Positions 36,863 to 49,224 of a DNA stretch of 64,000 bases are shown here, piece after piece. The notes below the pieces were generated by a model that did not search any database, was not told the origin of the DNA, and saw only the letters and a program-made list of their open reading frames with translations. Both the position numbers and the translations under genes were made by a program. How positions within the stretch are numbered: position 1 is the first letter of the stretch; the number at the start of each line of letters is the position of its first letter. This DNA is from Onthophagus taurus. Taxonomy: Eukaryota > Arthropoda > Insecta > Coleoptera > Scarabaeidae. The DNA is taken from the NCBI RefSeq assembly GCF_036711975.1, contig NC_091971.1, positions 14,515,501 through 14,579,500 of the forward strand, in the 5' to 3' direction.

Positions 36863-37739
36863 TCATAAATTACAATTTCCCGACTCATTTCCTTCAGAAT
36901 TTCTCGCATTTTCCGCTTGTAATTGTTGCTGTTGCTGAAGAAACTTAGCAGCGGCTGGAAATCCTTGCAAATCGAATCCTGGAGGTGCTACGATCGTTGA
37001 ACTTGCTGTGGTTCCTTGTAAATAAGCTATTAATCGTTTCATTTCTTCCAAGGCGTTCGCTTGCATCAAAATATAATTTTTAGCCAAAAGTAAAGTGGCT
37101 ATTTTGGACAGTTTCCGGACGGATGGTGAATGGGCGTATGGTATGACAGCCCTAAGGTCATCCAATGCATCATTTAAATCATGCATTCGTCTTCGTTCTC
37201 GCGCATTTATATTTAATCGAACCGATTTTCCTTGTCGATTTTTTCCTTTTCCTTGTGGGTTATTTTGCATTGCTCGATTTTGTGGTGATCTACTTTGAGG
37301 TCGCGTTGGATCTGGGTTATTTTCATCTGATGGTGGGCCATGATTAATGTGAGGACCTTGAAATTGAAATCCTCCTAATCCCACTGCTCCTAACGGTGTT
37401 CTTCGTCCTGGTATTTGACCTTCCTCTGTTGAATGATGCCCACCGAATTGTGGGAAATTAGGAGCTTCGATTGGTGCTGATATTGATGAACTCGGACCAC
37501 CACCACCACCACCGGAAGAATTCTGAGTTTAAAAAAGAAGAGGATTTTTTTGAGTTTTAAAGAGTTCAAGAATTAAGTTGACCTAGATTCAAAATTTTAC
37601 TTACCGGGTGCTGCCAGCCCCAGGCGGAGGGTGTTCCACCCCTTAGCCATTGAGGCGGTTCCACCACCGCCCGAGAGATGGGGTATACTGTGGTGGTTTC
37701 GTCCCCAGACGAAGATTCGCACTCAAACGACTTGATCAT
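36863..37739 (-). CDS. Oli: Oli, Olig/Beta3-family bHLH transcription factor
   Basis: Two coding exons on the minus strand: exon 1 from 37,739 to 37,605 (45 codons) and exon 2 from 37,522 to 36,863, joined in phase 0 by an 82-bp intron with a GTAAGT donor and CTCAG acceptor. The predicted protein is 264 aa. The bHLH domain lies in the middle of exon 2: basic region [20 protein letters not shown], loop with [20 protein letters not shown], helix 2 ending [13 protein letters not shown]. The basic region and [13 protein letters not shown] identify the Olig/bHLHb5 (BHLHE22/23) group, whose insect member is Oli, a nuclear regulator of neuron and motor-neuron development. A Gly run and Ser-rich stretch open exon 2; a short Gln run lies near the C-terminus. 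The start is the first ATG before a good donor; a further upstream non-coding exon is possible. Confidence 0.93.
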
Positions 37740-38590
37740 TTATTATTGACGGTGTTTACTCATGAATTTATAAAAACCAAACACGGGCCGTTTCTATCTC
37801 ATTCCGTTTTTCGACAGGAAATGGTCAAAACTTCTTTGAATCAAACAAACCCTTAAAAATAATCCTAATTTAAGAACAAAATTAGAAATAAGTCTACAAC
37901 AAATATCTAATCGAAAAATATAATTTATTGATTAATTCATTATTCAAAAAATAATTACTTACGATTTTTTATGATAATTAAATTATTGTAGTTAGGGGGA
38001 CGTTTTCTCCGAGACGGGTGGTTTTTTGTTAACTACACGTATATTAATGCAACAAATTTCACATAATTTCTTTATAAACTGATTTTTTTATGGAGTTCTA
38101 ATAGAAATCATTGAAACACAGCCACTGAGACACTGTTAACTGGCTTAGAATCGAGGCAAACGTAGTGACAGATGCACCCTCCAAACGCAGATTTTAACAA
38201 GAGGGTTGGAACGCTCCAGTGGCGTAACGTCTATTGTTCCCTCTCACCCCTGTTCCTCCAAAAATATTTTATTCTCGATTTGATTTTATGTGAAGTAAAT
38301 TGTATCAATATTTTTTTATTTTTAAACTAAGCAAAGTGTAGTATGAATTGAACTTTCGATGTTAATTGGAAAATTTTTCATGCTTTTTCTCGGTTTTTAA
38401 ATATAATTAGGTATTACTTAATCTATGTTTTATTTATTATTCATAAAGTTATGCGGAAGTAATGTTACGATAAATTAAAACTTTTTGGAGATAGCATTTA
38501 AGAAAACTTTTTCATGTTAAGTATTCGAGATTAAGCAATGAACTCAATTTGTGTCATTTGATAAATTTAGAAAAACGATTTTATGGACTG
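37740..38590. promoter_or_regulatory. 5' flank and probable 5' UTR/promoter of Oli
   Basis: The region upstream of the Oli start (higher coordinates) is AT-rich, with a more GC-rich patch at about 38,100-38,260. A GTAAGT on the minus strand at about 37,957-37,962 could be the donor of a non-coding first exon, but no clear matching acceptor is seen close to the ATG. No TATA box stands out. Confidence 0.3.
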
Positions 38591-40665
38591 TCAACTACAG
38601 AGGTACGAAAAATAGAATTTCAAGTAGCGATTTCGAAGCTGCTGAGGCAATTCGTGTCATAATATCCCTATAAGATCAGAAATTCGTCAAGATGGGTGTA
38701 GCCCTAGACCTGATAACAATTCGGATTATGGATCAACCTTAGGTTTCTTAAAGAAACAAAATATAGACCCTCTTCTAACACTAGACATACAACGTTCTAC
38801 AACTTCTGGTGACCCAGATTCTGAAATATTACAGAAGAGAAACGAATCTCCAATACATAAATCATCAATAAATCACAAGGACCAGAAAACATCTATTCCT
38901 CAAGCAATTTCAAAATAATGTGAAAGACAAAAATATGCAAAAGAAGAAACGACGGGTAGAAGGGTCCAAAATAATTACTAGTTCGTGTAATAAAAATCAA
39001 ATTGAAGAAAAAAATAAAATGGTCTATAAGATCAGAAATTCGTCAAGATGGGTGTAGCCCTAGACCTGATAACAATTCGGATTGGATCAACCTTAGGTTT
39101 CTTAAAGAAACAGGATTTAGACCCTCTTCTAACACCAGACATACAACGTTCTACAACTTCTGGTGACCCAGATTTTGAAATATTACACAAGAAAAACGAA
39201 TCTCCAATACATAAATCATCAATAAATCACAAGGACCAGAAAACATCTATTCCTCAAGCAATTTCAAAATAATGTGAAACACAAAAATATGCAAAAGAAG
39301 AAACGACGGGTAGAAGGGTCCAAAATAATTACTAGTTCGTGTAATAAAAATCAAATTGAAGAAAAAAATAAAATGGTCTATAAGATCAGAAATTCGTCAA
39401 GATGGGTGTAGCCCTAGACCTTATAACAATTAGGATTATGGATCAACCTTAGGTTTCTTAAAGAAACAAAATTTAGACCCTCTTCTTACACTAGACATAC
39501 AACGTTCTACAACTTCTGGTGACCCAGATTCTGAAATATTACAGAAGAAAAACGAATCTCCAATCATCAATCAATTACGAAGACCAGCCCACAGAGATAC
39601 GAACAATAGCATTTCAAGCAGCAATTTCGAAGCTGCTGAGGCAATTCGTGTCACAACATCCCTATGATATCAGAAATTCCTCAAGATGGATGTAGCCCTA
39701 TACCTGATAACAATTCGGATTGGATCAACCTTAGGTTTCTTAAAGAAAAAGAATTTAGACCCTCTTCTAACACCAGACATACAACGTTCTACAACTTCTG
39801 GTGACCCAGATTCTGAAATATTACACAAGAAAAACGAATCTCCAATACATAAATCATCAATAAATCACAAGGACCAGAAAACATCTATTCCTCAAGCAAT
39901 TTCAAAATAATGTGAAACACAAAAATATGCAAAAGAAGAAACGACGGGTAGAAGGGTCCAAAATAATTACTAGTTCGTGTAATAAAAATCAAATTGAAGA
40001 AAAAAATAAAATGGTCTATAAGATCAGAAATTCGTCAAGATGGGTGTAGCCCTAGACCTGATAACAATTCGGATTATGGATCAACCTTAGGTTTCTTAAA
40101 GAAACAAAATTTAGACCCTCTTCTAACACTAGACATACAACATTCTACAACTTCTGGTGACCCAGATTCTGAAATGTTACAGAAGAAAAACGAATCTCCA
40201 ATCATCAATCAATTACGAAGACCAGCCCACAGAGATACGAAGAATAGCATTTCAAGCAGCAATTTCGAAGCTGCTGAGGCAATTCGTGTCACAACATCCC
40301 TATGACATCAGAAATTCCTCAAGATGGATGTAGCCCTACACCTGATAACAATTCGGATTATGGATCAACCTTAAGTCTCTTAAAGAAACAAAATTTAGAC
40401 CCTCTTCTAACACTAGACATACAACGTTCTACAACGTCTGGTGATCCAGATTCTGAAATATTACAGAACAAAAACGAATCTCCAATACATAAATCATCAA
40501 TAAATCACGAAGACCAGAAAACACCTATTCCTCAAGCAATTTCAAAATAATGTCAAAGACAAAAATATGCAAAAGAAGAAACGACGGGTAGAAGGATCCA
40601 AAATAATTACTAGTTCGTGTAATAAAAATCAAATTGAAGAAAAAATAAAATAATAGCATTGAAGA
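38590..40665. repeat. Tandem array with two unit lengths (about 355 and 284 bp)
   Basis: The marker ATCAGAAATTC(G/C)TCAAGATGG recurs at about 38,675, 39,031, 39,385, 39,669, 40,023 and 40,307. The intervals are about 356, 354, 284, 354, 284 and a final 354 to the array end. Long and short units share their first roughly 180 bp and then differ. Both halves keep partly open frames (GCSPRPDNNSDYGSTL, PLLTLDIQRSTTSGDPDSE, then either the KNESPIHKSSINHKDQK ending or the NFEAAEAIRV ending). The codon-like conservation suggests derivation from a gene or transposon exon. I do not recognise the protein. Confidence 0.85.
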
Positions 40666-42690
40666 AAAAGTGCAGAAAAGCAGGAAGAAAAAAAAGTGCA
40701 TCCAGTACATCACACAAAAAGTCTAAGGAGTTGGTAAATATTTGCGAATCACCAGAAGACAACAAAAAATTCTAACTTGACCTCATTGTAACTTACTTAT
40801 GATGTTATTATGGTAACTGAAACATAGTTTAATGGCAATGTTGAGCATTCACAGTTGTTTTATATGGTTGCAGCTAACAAGGATTCTGTTTGTATCTTAT
40901 TTACAACAAGTTACTCGACCTAGTCTAATTAACTTGTCTGGCTCCATAATTGTAGACGATGCTCCTTTTCCATTGGCTGGATAATAATTATCCTGCATTG
41001 AATATTGTGGTGTAGGCCTTAGACGGTAATCTGATGGATTTATCTACCAGACTAATGTTTGGAAGACTCTAAGAAATTAAATCGTTGCATATGCATATTT
41101 TGGAAATTTCCTTTTCTTTTTTTTACGGCTGAATATGCAAAATAAAGTACTACTTCCGGTTATGTAATTTAACCGAAATTTTATATATGAATGATTATCT
41201 TGATTAGAAACGCTTATAGAGCATTTAATTAATTAGCCTCAATATTAAGTACCACTTTATATGAAAATTATTTGGTATGTAATCAGATAAAGTATTACTT
41301 TAAATTAGCCAATTTAATTGAAATTTCAAATCTGAATGTTTTTTCATATCTATAAAGATGTACAAAATATTAAACAAGTATAATTATTTAAAGTGCAAGT
41401 TAATATGAAGAAGGTTCAAGGTGTATTCGGTCCAAAAGATGTTTTGCTGAATATTTACAAAACTGCAGGTGCAGCCATGCATTTGGTTTCTTTGCACATC
41501 AACAAAGAATTTACCTTGGCAGTATTCAGAAAGATGTCAAGCATCGTTTTTTTAATAATTTTCCTGTGGTGTTATTTGATATGACTCATTAACAGATCAT
41601 TACGGTTAATTCTAAGCAGATAACATGTCTAGTTTTTTATGTTTTGTTGCGCTTTGTGGCAAACATTAGAACATACATCCTATTTTTGCAGAAAAGAACA
41701 GCTTCACTATTTTTGCAATATATTCAGTTTTACAGTTCTTCCGCGAGGTGCCAATTATGTGTGTTTGTCTAACCAACATCTATCTGAGACCATTGTTCTC
41801 CCATAATCCAGTATTCGCTAAATTTCATGATAACTGTGATCTTGTTTCAGCAAGATTGTCGTAACATCTGTAGGGAAAATGATATAAGTGATTTGTCAAT
41901 GTAAATTGTTTCATCAAGATCAAGAGCTGTTAGTTCACCCATATGTAATACATAACAGAATTAATCTTTAGGATTAAGAATTTACCCCAAAATGAGCTGG
42001 AATTCCATCTTTTTAAAATCATATCTGATTTAAATTGGCTTCAAACAGGTTTTTAAGTGCACGTAGAATTCATTTTAAAGCGCAATTAACTGAGTACCCA
42101 CTATACACGAACATACATTTGGTCTTTGAGTACAGTTTCACACATCTAGCTGGGATTCAATACTTTACATTATGTCTTGTTAATGAAACTCTCATCAGTT
42201 GCAATTCTTGAATCTGTCGAATGATGCAATAGCAAAATGATGGAATAATACTTTGCTGAATAACGATAATAACAACCGAGAAGGATTTAAATGACGATTC
42301 TCAAAGAGTTAGCAGAATTCAGAGTTATGCTGCAGGAAATTAACACTCACAATTTGTAATTGTGGTTGGGGACGACTTTCCAGAAATCAAGGGTATGTAT
42401 GTCTCCATCTTTCTCATAATTATAAAAACTTAACATATTCGTTTATCGATATCATGCATAGACATACAATTTGGTTGTTTTAATTGCGTGTTTGAGTTAT
42501 TTTTATTGATTGAGTTGAATGGATTAAAAATTATTGCATTCAATAATACTTAAAATTTATATAATTACGATAAGAAGATACAAGTCATTTATAGTAATTA
42601 TTAAAACATAAATTTAATTCAACGATCGATAAAATAATCGATAAGAATTTATCCATAATCATACCACGACGTATTGCTGGTTCATTTTAA
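40666..42690. other. No gene recognised
   Basis: AT-rich sequence between the tandem array and the synthetase cluster. A 63-codon plus-strand frame at 41,393-41,584 has a hydrophobic end but no recognisable motif or splice context. No transposon ends seen. Confidence 0.35.
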
Positions 42691-42694
42691 AAAA

Positions 42695-42716
42695 AGATAA
42701 GAGATACCCTATAAAT
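42695..42716 (+). promoter_or_regulatory. GATA site and TATA box of synthetase gene A
   Basis: AGATAAG at 42,695-42,701 is followed by TATAAAT at 42,710-42,716, about 90 bp before the start codon. Genes B and B' have the same pair in the same order and similar spacing. A TCAGT initiator-like word lies at about 42,760. Confidence 0.5.
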
Positions 42717-42804
42717 TACACTATTAAGATATATGTACGTGTAAATACTAAATTATTTCTCAGTGTAAGTTTAGTCCTCGTAGTGCAAAACGACCGCATC
42801 AAAA

Positions 42805-44642
42805 ATGACCGTAGAAGGTTTGTTATTAAAAAAATCTTTTAAAATTAAAAATTATTTATTTTCAAATTTGTAGATATTATTCAACCAAGCAATGGAGATA
42901 ACATAATTAGAACCCAAGATTGGGTGCCATATATCAATCCAAATGGTGTTGCTCACGAAATTTATACAGGACTAAAAAAAAATAAAAATAAATGTGCACA
43001 AATTGACGCCGTATCAGGAATTTCTGAAACTTTCGATGTGGTTCTTGAAAGATCAATAAGAGTTGCGTGCCATTTAAAAAAAATGGGAGTAACCCCTAAA
43101 GATATTTTAACCCCGTGCACTACAAATCACTTAAACACAAGCGTTACTTTATACGCCATCTTCTTCACTGGTGCTAAACCAGCTTCGATGGATCCTGGAG
43201 CGCCCGAAGAAGACAAAATAAGACAATTACAATTAGTTAAACCCAAATACGTATTTGCTACCCCAGAATGTGTACCTAAATTGGAAGATATAATTGAAAA
43301 ATTAAATTTAAATACAGAAATCATCGTTTTTGGTGAAACAGAGAAACATATACCTTTCGACGATTTATTGGTGCCTCTACCTGATGAAGAGAAGGAGTTT
43401 AAAGTTTACACCACGAATAATGTTTTTGATACGGTTATGATTGTTTTTAGCAGTGGAACAACTGGTTCTCCAAAAGGAATTTGTATTACTCATTATCAAA
43501 TATTAGGAATTATAGCTAATCAAAGGTGATTATTTATTTTATTTATGCTTATTTAAATAGTGCATGTCCTAAAATTACTACAATTTCTTATTTGAATTAG
43601 TAGTAATTCTGGGAGAATAACTAATTCTGCCATAAAAAAAAACGTATGTTGTATAATTATTTAAAGCCTACCATTCGCAAAGAAAAGCGGGGATCCACAA
43701 GTAACAATGTCTTATGCATCATTGGTTTGGGCCTCAGCGATAATGCTTACAATAACGAGCGTTACAGCTTCACAAACCAAACTTTTATGTTCAAATTTTG
43801 AAGTGGAAAAAACATGGAAATATCTTGAAAAGTACAAAGTGGCCATAGCATTTTTAGCACCTCAAGATTTCTTAGCTTTAATGAAATCAGAGAAACCATC
43901 TGGATTGGAATTACCTTCATTAAAAATGGTTGCACCAGCAGGTGGAGCAGTTTCCTTAGAAACATTAACCAAAGCAAGAGAATTGTTTTCAAGCAGTCTC
44001 GTTTTTCAAGGTTACAGCCAAACCGAACTATGGGGTTACGGACTTAGTCCTCGCTTTACTCCTGAAGGAGTTGCTGAAGTAGTCAAAAAACCAACGTCAA
44101 CAGGAAAACCAATGAAAGGGGGTATTTATAAAGTCGTTGATCCTGAAACAGAGGAAGTTCTTGGACCAAACAAACCTGGAGAATTACGCATAAAATCAAA
44201 AATGATTATGAATGGTTATTATAAAACCGGTTGCCGCGATAGATTTGATTCTGAAGGTTTCCTTAAAACCGGTGATATATTGTACTATGATGAAGATTAC
44301 ACGTTTTTCTTCGTTGAACGTCAAAAAGAAATGTTAAGGTATAAAATGTGCGCAGTTGCCCCAACAGAACTCGAAGCAATTATCGTTCAACATCCCTCGG
44401 TTGAATTAGCTGTAGTTTTAGGATTACCTAGCGATGAAGGTGACATCATCACTGCTGTTGTAGTAAAATCTAACGATAATGTTACCGCTGAAGAATTAGA
44501 ACAATTAGTTGCTAGTCAAGTTGATGATAGAAAACGATTAAGAGGCGGAGTTAAATTCCTTAGCAGGGAAGAAATTCCTTTTACACCATCTGGAAAAATT
44601 AAAAGAAGACTTCTTAGACAACGGTTAATGGAAACAAATTAA
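42805..44642 (+). CDS. Synthetase gene A: luciferase-like adenylate-forming enzyme (B-type)
   Basis: Three coding exons: 42,805-42,817, 42,874-43,525 and 43,688-44,642, giving 539 aa. Intron 1 is phase 1 after codon 4. Intron 2 is phase 2 and only 162 bp; its acceptor (AAAAG before C) is weak but is the one that keeps the frame. Family: ANL superfamily, insect 4CL/luciferase-like CoA ligases, which activate a carboxylate as its AMP ester and pass it to CoA. Seen: P-loop SSGTTGSPKG (197-206), YSQTELWG (331-338), FLKTGD with Asp418, VER Arg433, and PSGKIKRR with catalytic Lys525. The luciferase HHGFG segment is replaced by SLVWAS, and the C-terminus METN is not a peroxisomal signal. Substrate unknown. 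AATAAA follows at 44,662. Confidence 0.9.
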
Positions 44643-44760
44643 AAATGTAATTAAGTTAATTAATAAATATTTAAAAAAAGAAAAATTTATTGTTTATTTT
44701 TTATGATTTTAATTAATTTGAGTGTATTTTTGTTTCATCCATGTTTGTGTGTAAGCAAAA

Positions 44761-44918
44761 GACACAACAGGTTATTACGGTGAAGAAAACTTCGATCTTT
44801 ACGATGATAATGTTACAGGTGAAGAACTTGAAGCTTTAGTTGCTGGCAAAGTTGATGAAGATGAAATTCCTAAGATTCAGCTTTAAAACAATATGTATTA
44901 AAGAAAATTGGAGAATAA
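44761..44918 (+). pseudogene. Relic of a C-type synthetase gene downstream of A
   Basis: In one frame: TGYYGEENFDLYDD, then directly NVTGEELEALVAGKVDE, then DEIPKIQL and a stop, followed by a shifted KQYVLKKIGE. Genes C and C' have the same words (PGYYGEDKFDRYDDD ... NVTAEELEALVAAKVDE ... NEIPMTPTGK ... KQYILKKIE) with intervening sequence. So this is a C-type gene reduced by internal deletions to about 160 bp, including loss of the catalytic-lysine motif. It occupies the position of C relative to B, showing that A once headed a full B-type + C-type pair. Confidence 0.88.
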
Positions 44919-44924
44919 TGAAGT

Positions 44925-45500
44925 GATTAAAAATAAAATAAGATACTTTGATTATAATTACTTTATCGTATTTACTTATTTAATTGATTAAAACACGATT
45001 CAATTCAAGCATTTAAATCTCGAACAATCATTAAACCAATTACCACCAACTACCGTTTGCGTCAATTTTACAACATTATTTCTTTAGCGAAACTTAATGG
45101 ACCAGTGCTCGTTTAAATAGTAATGGTTTTGTTAATGACTTTTGAGATTGTTCTAATAATAAGTTCAAAGTCTGTCTTATATTTTCCGTCCTGCATCTTA
45201 TAAAGAACCCATTATCTACTAACTACTAATTGATTCTTTTGACCCATATCTTTCTTTCTTCACTTTTGCACCGAACTGTTGCCATAACAAACTGCAAAGC
45301 ATTTTTCTCATTTAACCCATTAAGGGTAAAATGATAGAAATAATTGTTTATTTCGTTTATTTAGGTGTTTAGAAACAATCACCCCTAGAATACTAATATG
45401 TTTTTTATACGTTGGTACTAACGTGTTGTAAATTTTATGACTTTTTCAAACATGATTGAGAAAATCGAGTAAACTTCAAATTTTTATTGAATAAAAATTA
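44925..45500. other. No gene recognised
   Basis: AT-rich spacer between the C relic and the hAT-related element; no motifs recognised. Confidence 0.35.
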
Positions 45501-47600
45501 ATATGTATTATATTGCGATATTTGAATAAAACTGAAATTAATAAGAAAGCTGATAAGATATGTCAACTTATTTGGACCCAAGATACAAAATGAACTTTTT
45601 TGATGCTGATTTAACTAACGAAGCAACTCCATAAAGAGGATACTTTAATTTGAATTTTATAGCGAATTTTGCAAGTTATCGATGAAAATTGCAACATCGA
45701 AAATTTTATCAAAACTTCAAATATTGTTTTCTCAAAAACTAAAAGTTTTTTTTCAAAACGGGTTGGTTCATTGGAAAGAGGACACTTTTATTAGCACTTT
45801 GGGAAATTTTCATACTTACATTCCAAGAACTGGATTTTATACGAATTTTTAAAACTTAATAAGCTAAAATTGCAAAATTCGAAAAAATTGTCGATTATTT
45901 CAAAAATTTATTTCTCAAGAACTAAAAGTGATTTTTCAAAACGGCTTTTTGCATTAAAAAGAGGATACCTTAATTAATAATTGGTGATATTTTGACAAGA
46001 ATTCTTCAAGAAATTAATTTTATAGCGAATTTTGAAAATTATCGATGAAAATTGCAACATCGAAAATTTTATCAAAACTTCAAATACTGTTTTCTCAAAA
46101 ACTAAAAACTATTTTTCAAAACGAGTTTGTTCATTGAAAAGAAGACACTATTAATACTTTGGGAAATTTTCATACTCATATTCCAAGAACTGGATTTTAT
46201 ACGAATTTTTAAAACTTAATCGGCGAAAATTACAAAATATGAAAAATAGTCGTTCTCTTCAAAAATTTATTTCCCAAGAACTGAAAGTGATTTTTCAAAA
46301 TGGCTTTTTGCATTAAAAAGAGGATACTATAATTGGTGATATTTCCACAAGGATCCTACAAGAATTTAATTTTATAGCGAATTTTGAAAATTATCGATGA
46401 AAATTGCAACATCGAAAATTTTATCAAAACTTCAAATATTGTTTTCTCAAAAACTAAAAGTAATTTTTCAAAACGTGTTGGTTTATTGAAAAGAGGACAC
46501 TTTTATTAACACTTTGTAATATTTTCATACTCATATTCCAAGAAATAGATTTTATACGAATTTTTAAAACTTAATCGGCGAAGACTGCAAAATTTGAAAA
46601 AATTGTCGATCATTTCAAAAATTTATTTTTCAAGAACTGAAAGTGATTTTTCAAAACGGCTTACTGCATTAAAAAGAGGATACTTTAATTAATAATTGGT
46701 GATATTTCCACAAGGATCCTTCAAGAAATAAATTTTATACCGAGTTTTGAAAAGTTATCGATAAAAATTGCAACATCGAAAATTTTATCAAAATTTCAAA
46801 TATTGTTTTCTCAGAAACTAAAAGTAATTTTTTAAAACGTGTTGGTTCATTGGAAAGAGGACACGTTTATTGACACTTTGGGACATTTTCATACTCATAT
46901 TCCAAAAAATGGATTTTATACGAATTTTTAAAGCTTAATCGGCGAAAATTGCAAAATTTTATCAAATTTTCGATCATTTCAAAAATTTATTTCTCAAGAA
47001 CTGCAAGTGATTTTTCAAAACGGATTTTTGCATTAAAAAGAGCATACTATAATTACTAATTGATGATATTTCCACAAGGATCCTTCAAAAAATAAATTTT
47101 ATAGCGAGTTTTGAAAAGTTATCGATAAAAATTGCAACATCGAAAATTTTATCAAAACTTCAAATATTGTTTTCTCAAAAACTAAAAACTATTTTTCAAA
47201 ACGGGTTGGTTCATTGGAAAGAAGACACTTTTATTAACACTTTGGGAAATTTTCATACTCATATTCCAAGGAATGGATTTTATACGAATTTTTTAAACTT
47301 AATCGGCGAAGATTGCAAAAATTGAAAAAATTGTCGATCATTTCAAAAATTTATTTCTCAAGAACTAAAAGCGATTTTTCAAAACGGCTTTTTACATTAA
47401 AAAGAGGATACTATAATTAATAATTAGAGATATTTCCATAAGAAATTAATTTTATAGCGAATTTTGAAAGTTATCGATGAAAGAAGTCCTATTGGGGTTG
47501 AACTTGATTATTATCTGCACTGTCCAAAACCTAAAAGAGATACCAATTCCTATGAATGGTGGAGTACCGGATAGTTGCTGGATATCCGTTCCACCACTAG
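45500..47600 (+). mobile_element. hAT-related satellite-bearing element, copy 2
   Basis: The left part (about 45,558-45,640) reads MSTYLDPRYKMNFFDADLTNEAT, resembling the LDPR(Y/F)K segment of hAT transposases. It is followed immediately by the dimeric tandem array (about 45,635-47,475), then by a short coding-like remnant (VELDYYLH) and the terminal repeat GGATATCCGTTCCACCACTA ending at about 47,600. The left terminal repeat is missing. The array thus lies between two parts of what looks like a transposase reading frame. Confidence 0.7.
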
Positions 47601-47739
47601 TATTTATTGATACTTAAGAAGATATTACTTATGAAGATACAAAAAAGTCAGTCATTCTAAGAGCACTCCGTGCACCACTTTTCCCGGTAATCACCACAAA
47701 TTGAGTGTTTACATTGGGGACATTAAAAAATTTTTGAAA

Positions 47740-48112
47740 ACATTTTAAAAGATCAATCAGAACACTTTTTAAATTTCTGCAACATTCTATCTAGTTGTCA
47801 ATATGGTTTTCGTCAAGGAATGGGGGTTGATGATGCTTTTGCTGTATTCACCAAGAACGTCAGTGATGCATTGGATGCTTCAACTCCTATTATAGGAATA
47901 TTTTTGGATTTGGCATTAGTTACTGTGGCTCATAATATACTGATTGCCAAATTGGATTTGTATGGAGTTAGAGAGTCTCTAATAGAACTCAGGTTGTTGC
48001 AATAAATCAAAAACACAGTGATAGTCGCAATGTTTCCTGTGGAGTGCCGCAGGGATCAATCCTCAGTTCTCTGCTTTTCCTGATGTATATTAACGACTTA
48101 CTCCTGCATAAA
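47740..48112 (+). pseudogene. Non-LTR retrotransposon RT relic
   Basis: In two adjoining frames: LSSCQYGFRQGMGVDDAF, then IIGIFLDLALVTVAHNIL (matching FLDLAKAFDTVNH with the catalytic Asp retained), then KLDLYGVRESLIELR, VSCGVPQGSILSSLLF and MYINDLLLH. This is the RT palm of a jockey/RTE-like LINE. It stops before the YADD loop, where the segmental duplication begins, so the duplication breakpoint cut or adjoins the element. Confidence 0.75.
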
Positions 48113-48186
48113 TTTGTGGACGCACAATTCTCCACGACGTCGTACTTTGAGATACCCTGCAGCATTATCTCCAGTTTTCATTAGGT

Positions 48187-48315
48187 ATGTTTTGGTTCAA
48201 GAGTTCTGTATTTCCAAACAGTTCTGAACCTTTCTGCGCATACATATTGCATATTATACGTATGCGTGAAAAGGATAAGAACAGTTCGGAACTACAGAAT
48301 TCTTGAACCAGAACA
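48187..48315. repeat. Hairpin MITE (copy in unit 1)
   Basis: The arms TTTTGGTTCAAGAGTTCTGT...GCGCATAC and GTATGCGTG...ACAGAATTCTTGAACCAGAA are inverted around a short AT-rich loop. The same structure lies at about 56,201-56,330 in unit 2. It interrupts the coding-like sequence of the piggyBac-like relic. Confidence 0.65.
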
Positions 48316-48329
48316 TGCTTATTGTTTCT

Positions 48330-48775
48330 TTGAATTATGTATGCCACATTATCCAATTTGGAGGTTGAAGGTGCAGAAATTATAGAACCACGTACTCTGA
48401 TGAATCGTAAATATCTACACCAAATAACTTGCAATTTGTTTGATTGAGTGCGCTTATCACTCAATCAAGCATTTCATGATTTATTACGTCAACTTTCATA
48501 TCAATAGCGCAATCTTGTGGCACTTTTTCAACTTCGACGTCAGGCAGCATTGTTGCAATTTCATTGTCTTATCATCAATTTCATGATTATCAGATGGCAA
48601 ATCTTGTATTCCACCGACAGATTCTTTATCAATATCTTCGTACACTTCGGGTGGATTATTAAAAATTACAATTATTTCGTTTAGATCAAGATCTTCATCA
48701 ATTGCTTCAAGTTTTTTCTGACTTGAAGATCCTTTAGATCATATTGACACTTTTCCTCACTTATTATAACTAACA
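48330..48775 (-). pseudogene. Acidic-N-terminus transposase relic (piggyBac-like, unit 1)
   Basis: On the minus strand, with frameshifts: KKLEAIDEDLDLNEIIVIFN, then NPPEVYEDIDKESVGGIQDL, PSDNHEIDD, then PDVEVEKVPQDCAIDMKVDV, and near 48.36 kb APSTSKLDNVAYIIQRNNKH. The PPE...DE/DID...LP..PG..EV pattern resembles acidic N-termini of piggyBac-type transposases, but the match is loose. No catalytic region is present. An almost identical copy is at 56.34-56.76 kb. Confidence 0.35.
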
Positions 48776-49131
48776 GAATCATGACATATTGAGTTGCAGA
48801 GTAAAACAAAAGTTATAATGTTATATGTACAAGAGCTTCAAAAATGTCAAAATAACAATAAACAAATATCACTTCTTCTTTTTTTGGCACACTAAGCTCT
48901 ACTAATATGTACCCCCGGATGTAATGTTAAAAATATGTAATGCCAAAGTAATTCAGAAGCCATCAGAATATATACATCTATAGAAATCTATAGATACGAA
49001 TACAAAATATGTAAAGAAATTTAAAAAAGTCAATATAAATTTGTTTTTTTAATTATTACAATTAAAAAGTCGAGAACACTTTTAAGATAAGAATTTTGAT
49101 ACTATTACATATTGTTCTTTTACATAAAAAA

Positions 49132-49151
49132 AGATAAGATTAGTTTATAAA
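49132..49151 (+). promoter_or_regulatory. GATA site and TATA box of gene B
   Basis: AGATAAG at 49,132-49,138 and TATAAA at 49,146-49,151, about 75 bp before the start codon. A second TTAAGATAAG lies at about 49,083. The arrangement matches genes A and B'. Confidence 0.5.
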
Positions 49152-49224
49152 GTTGAACATAACGTGCAATTTGTAAATTATTCCTGTGTAACTTCACGCT
49201 TTGTGGTTCAAAAATTCGTCAAAA

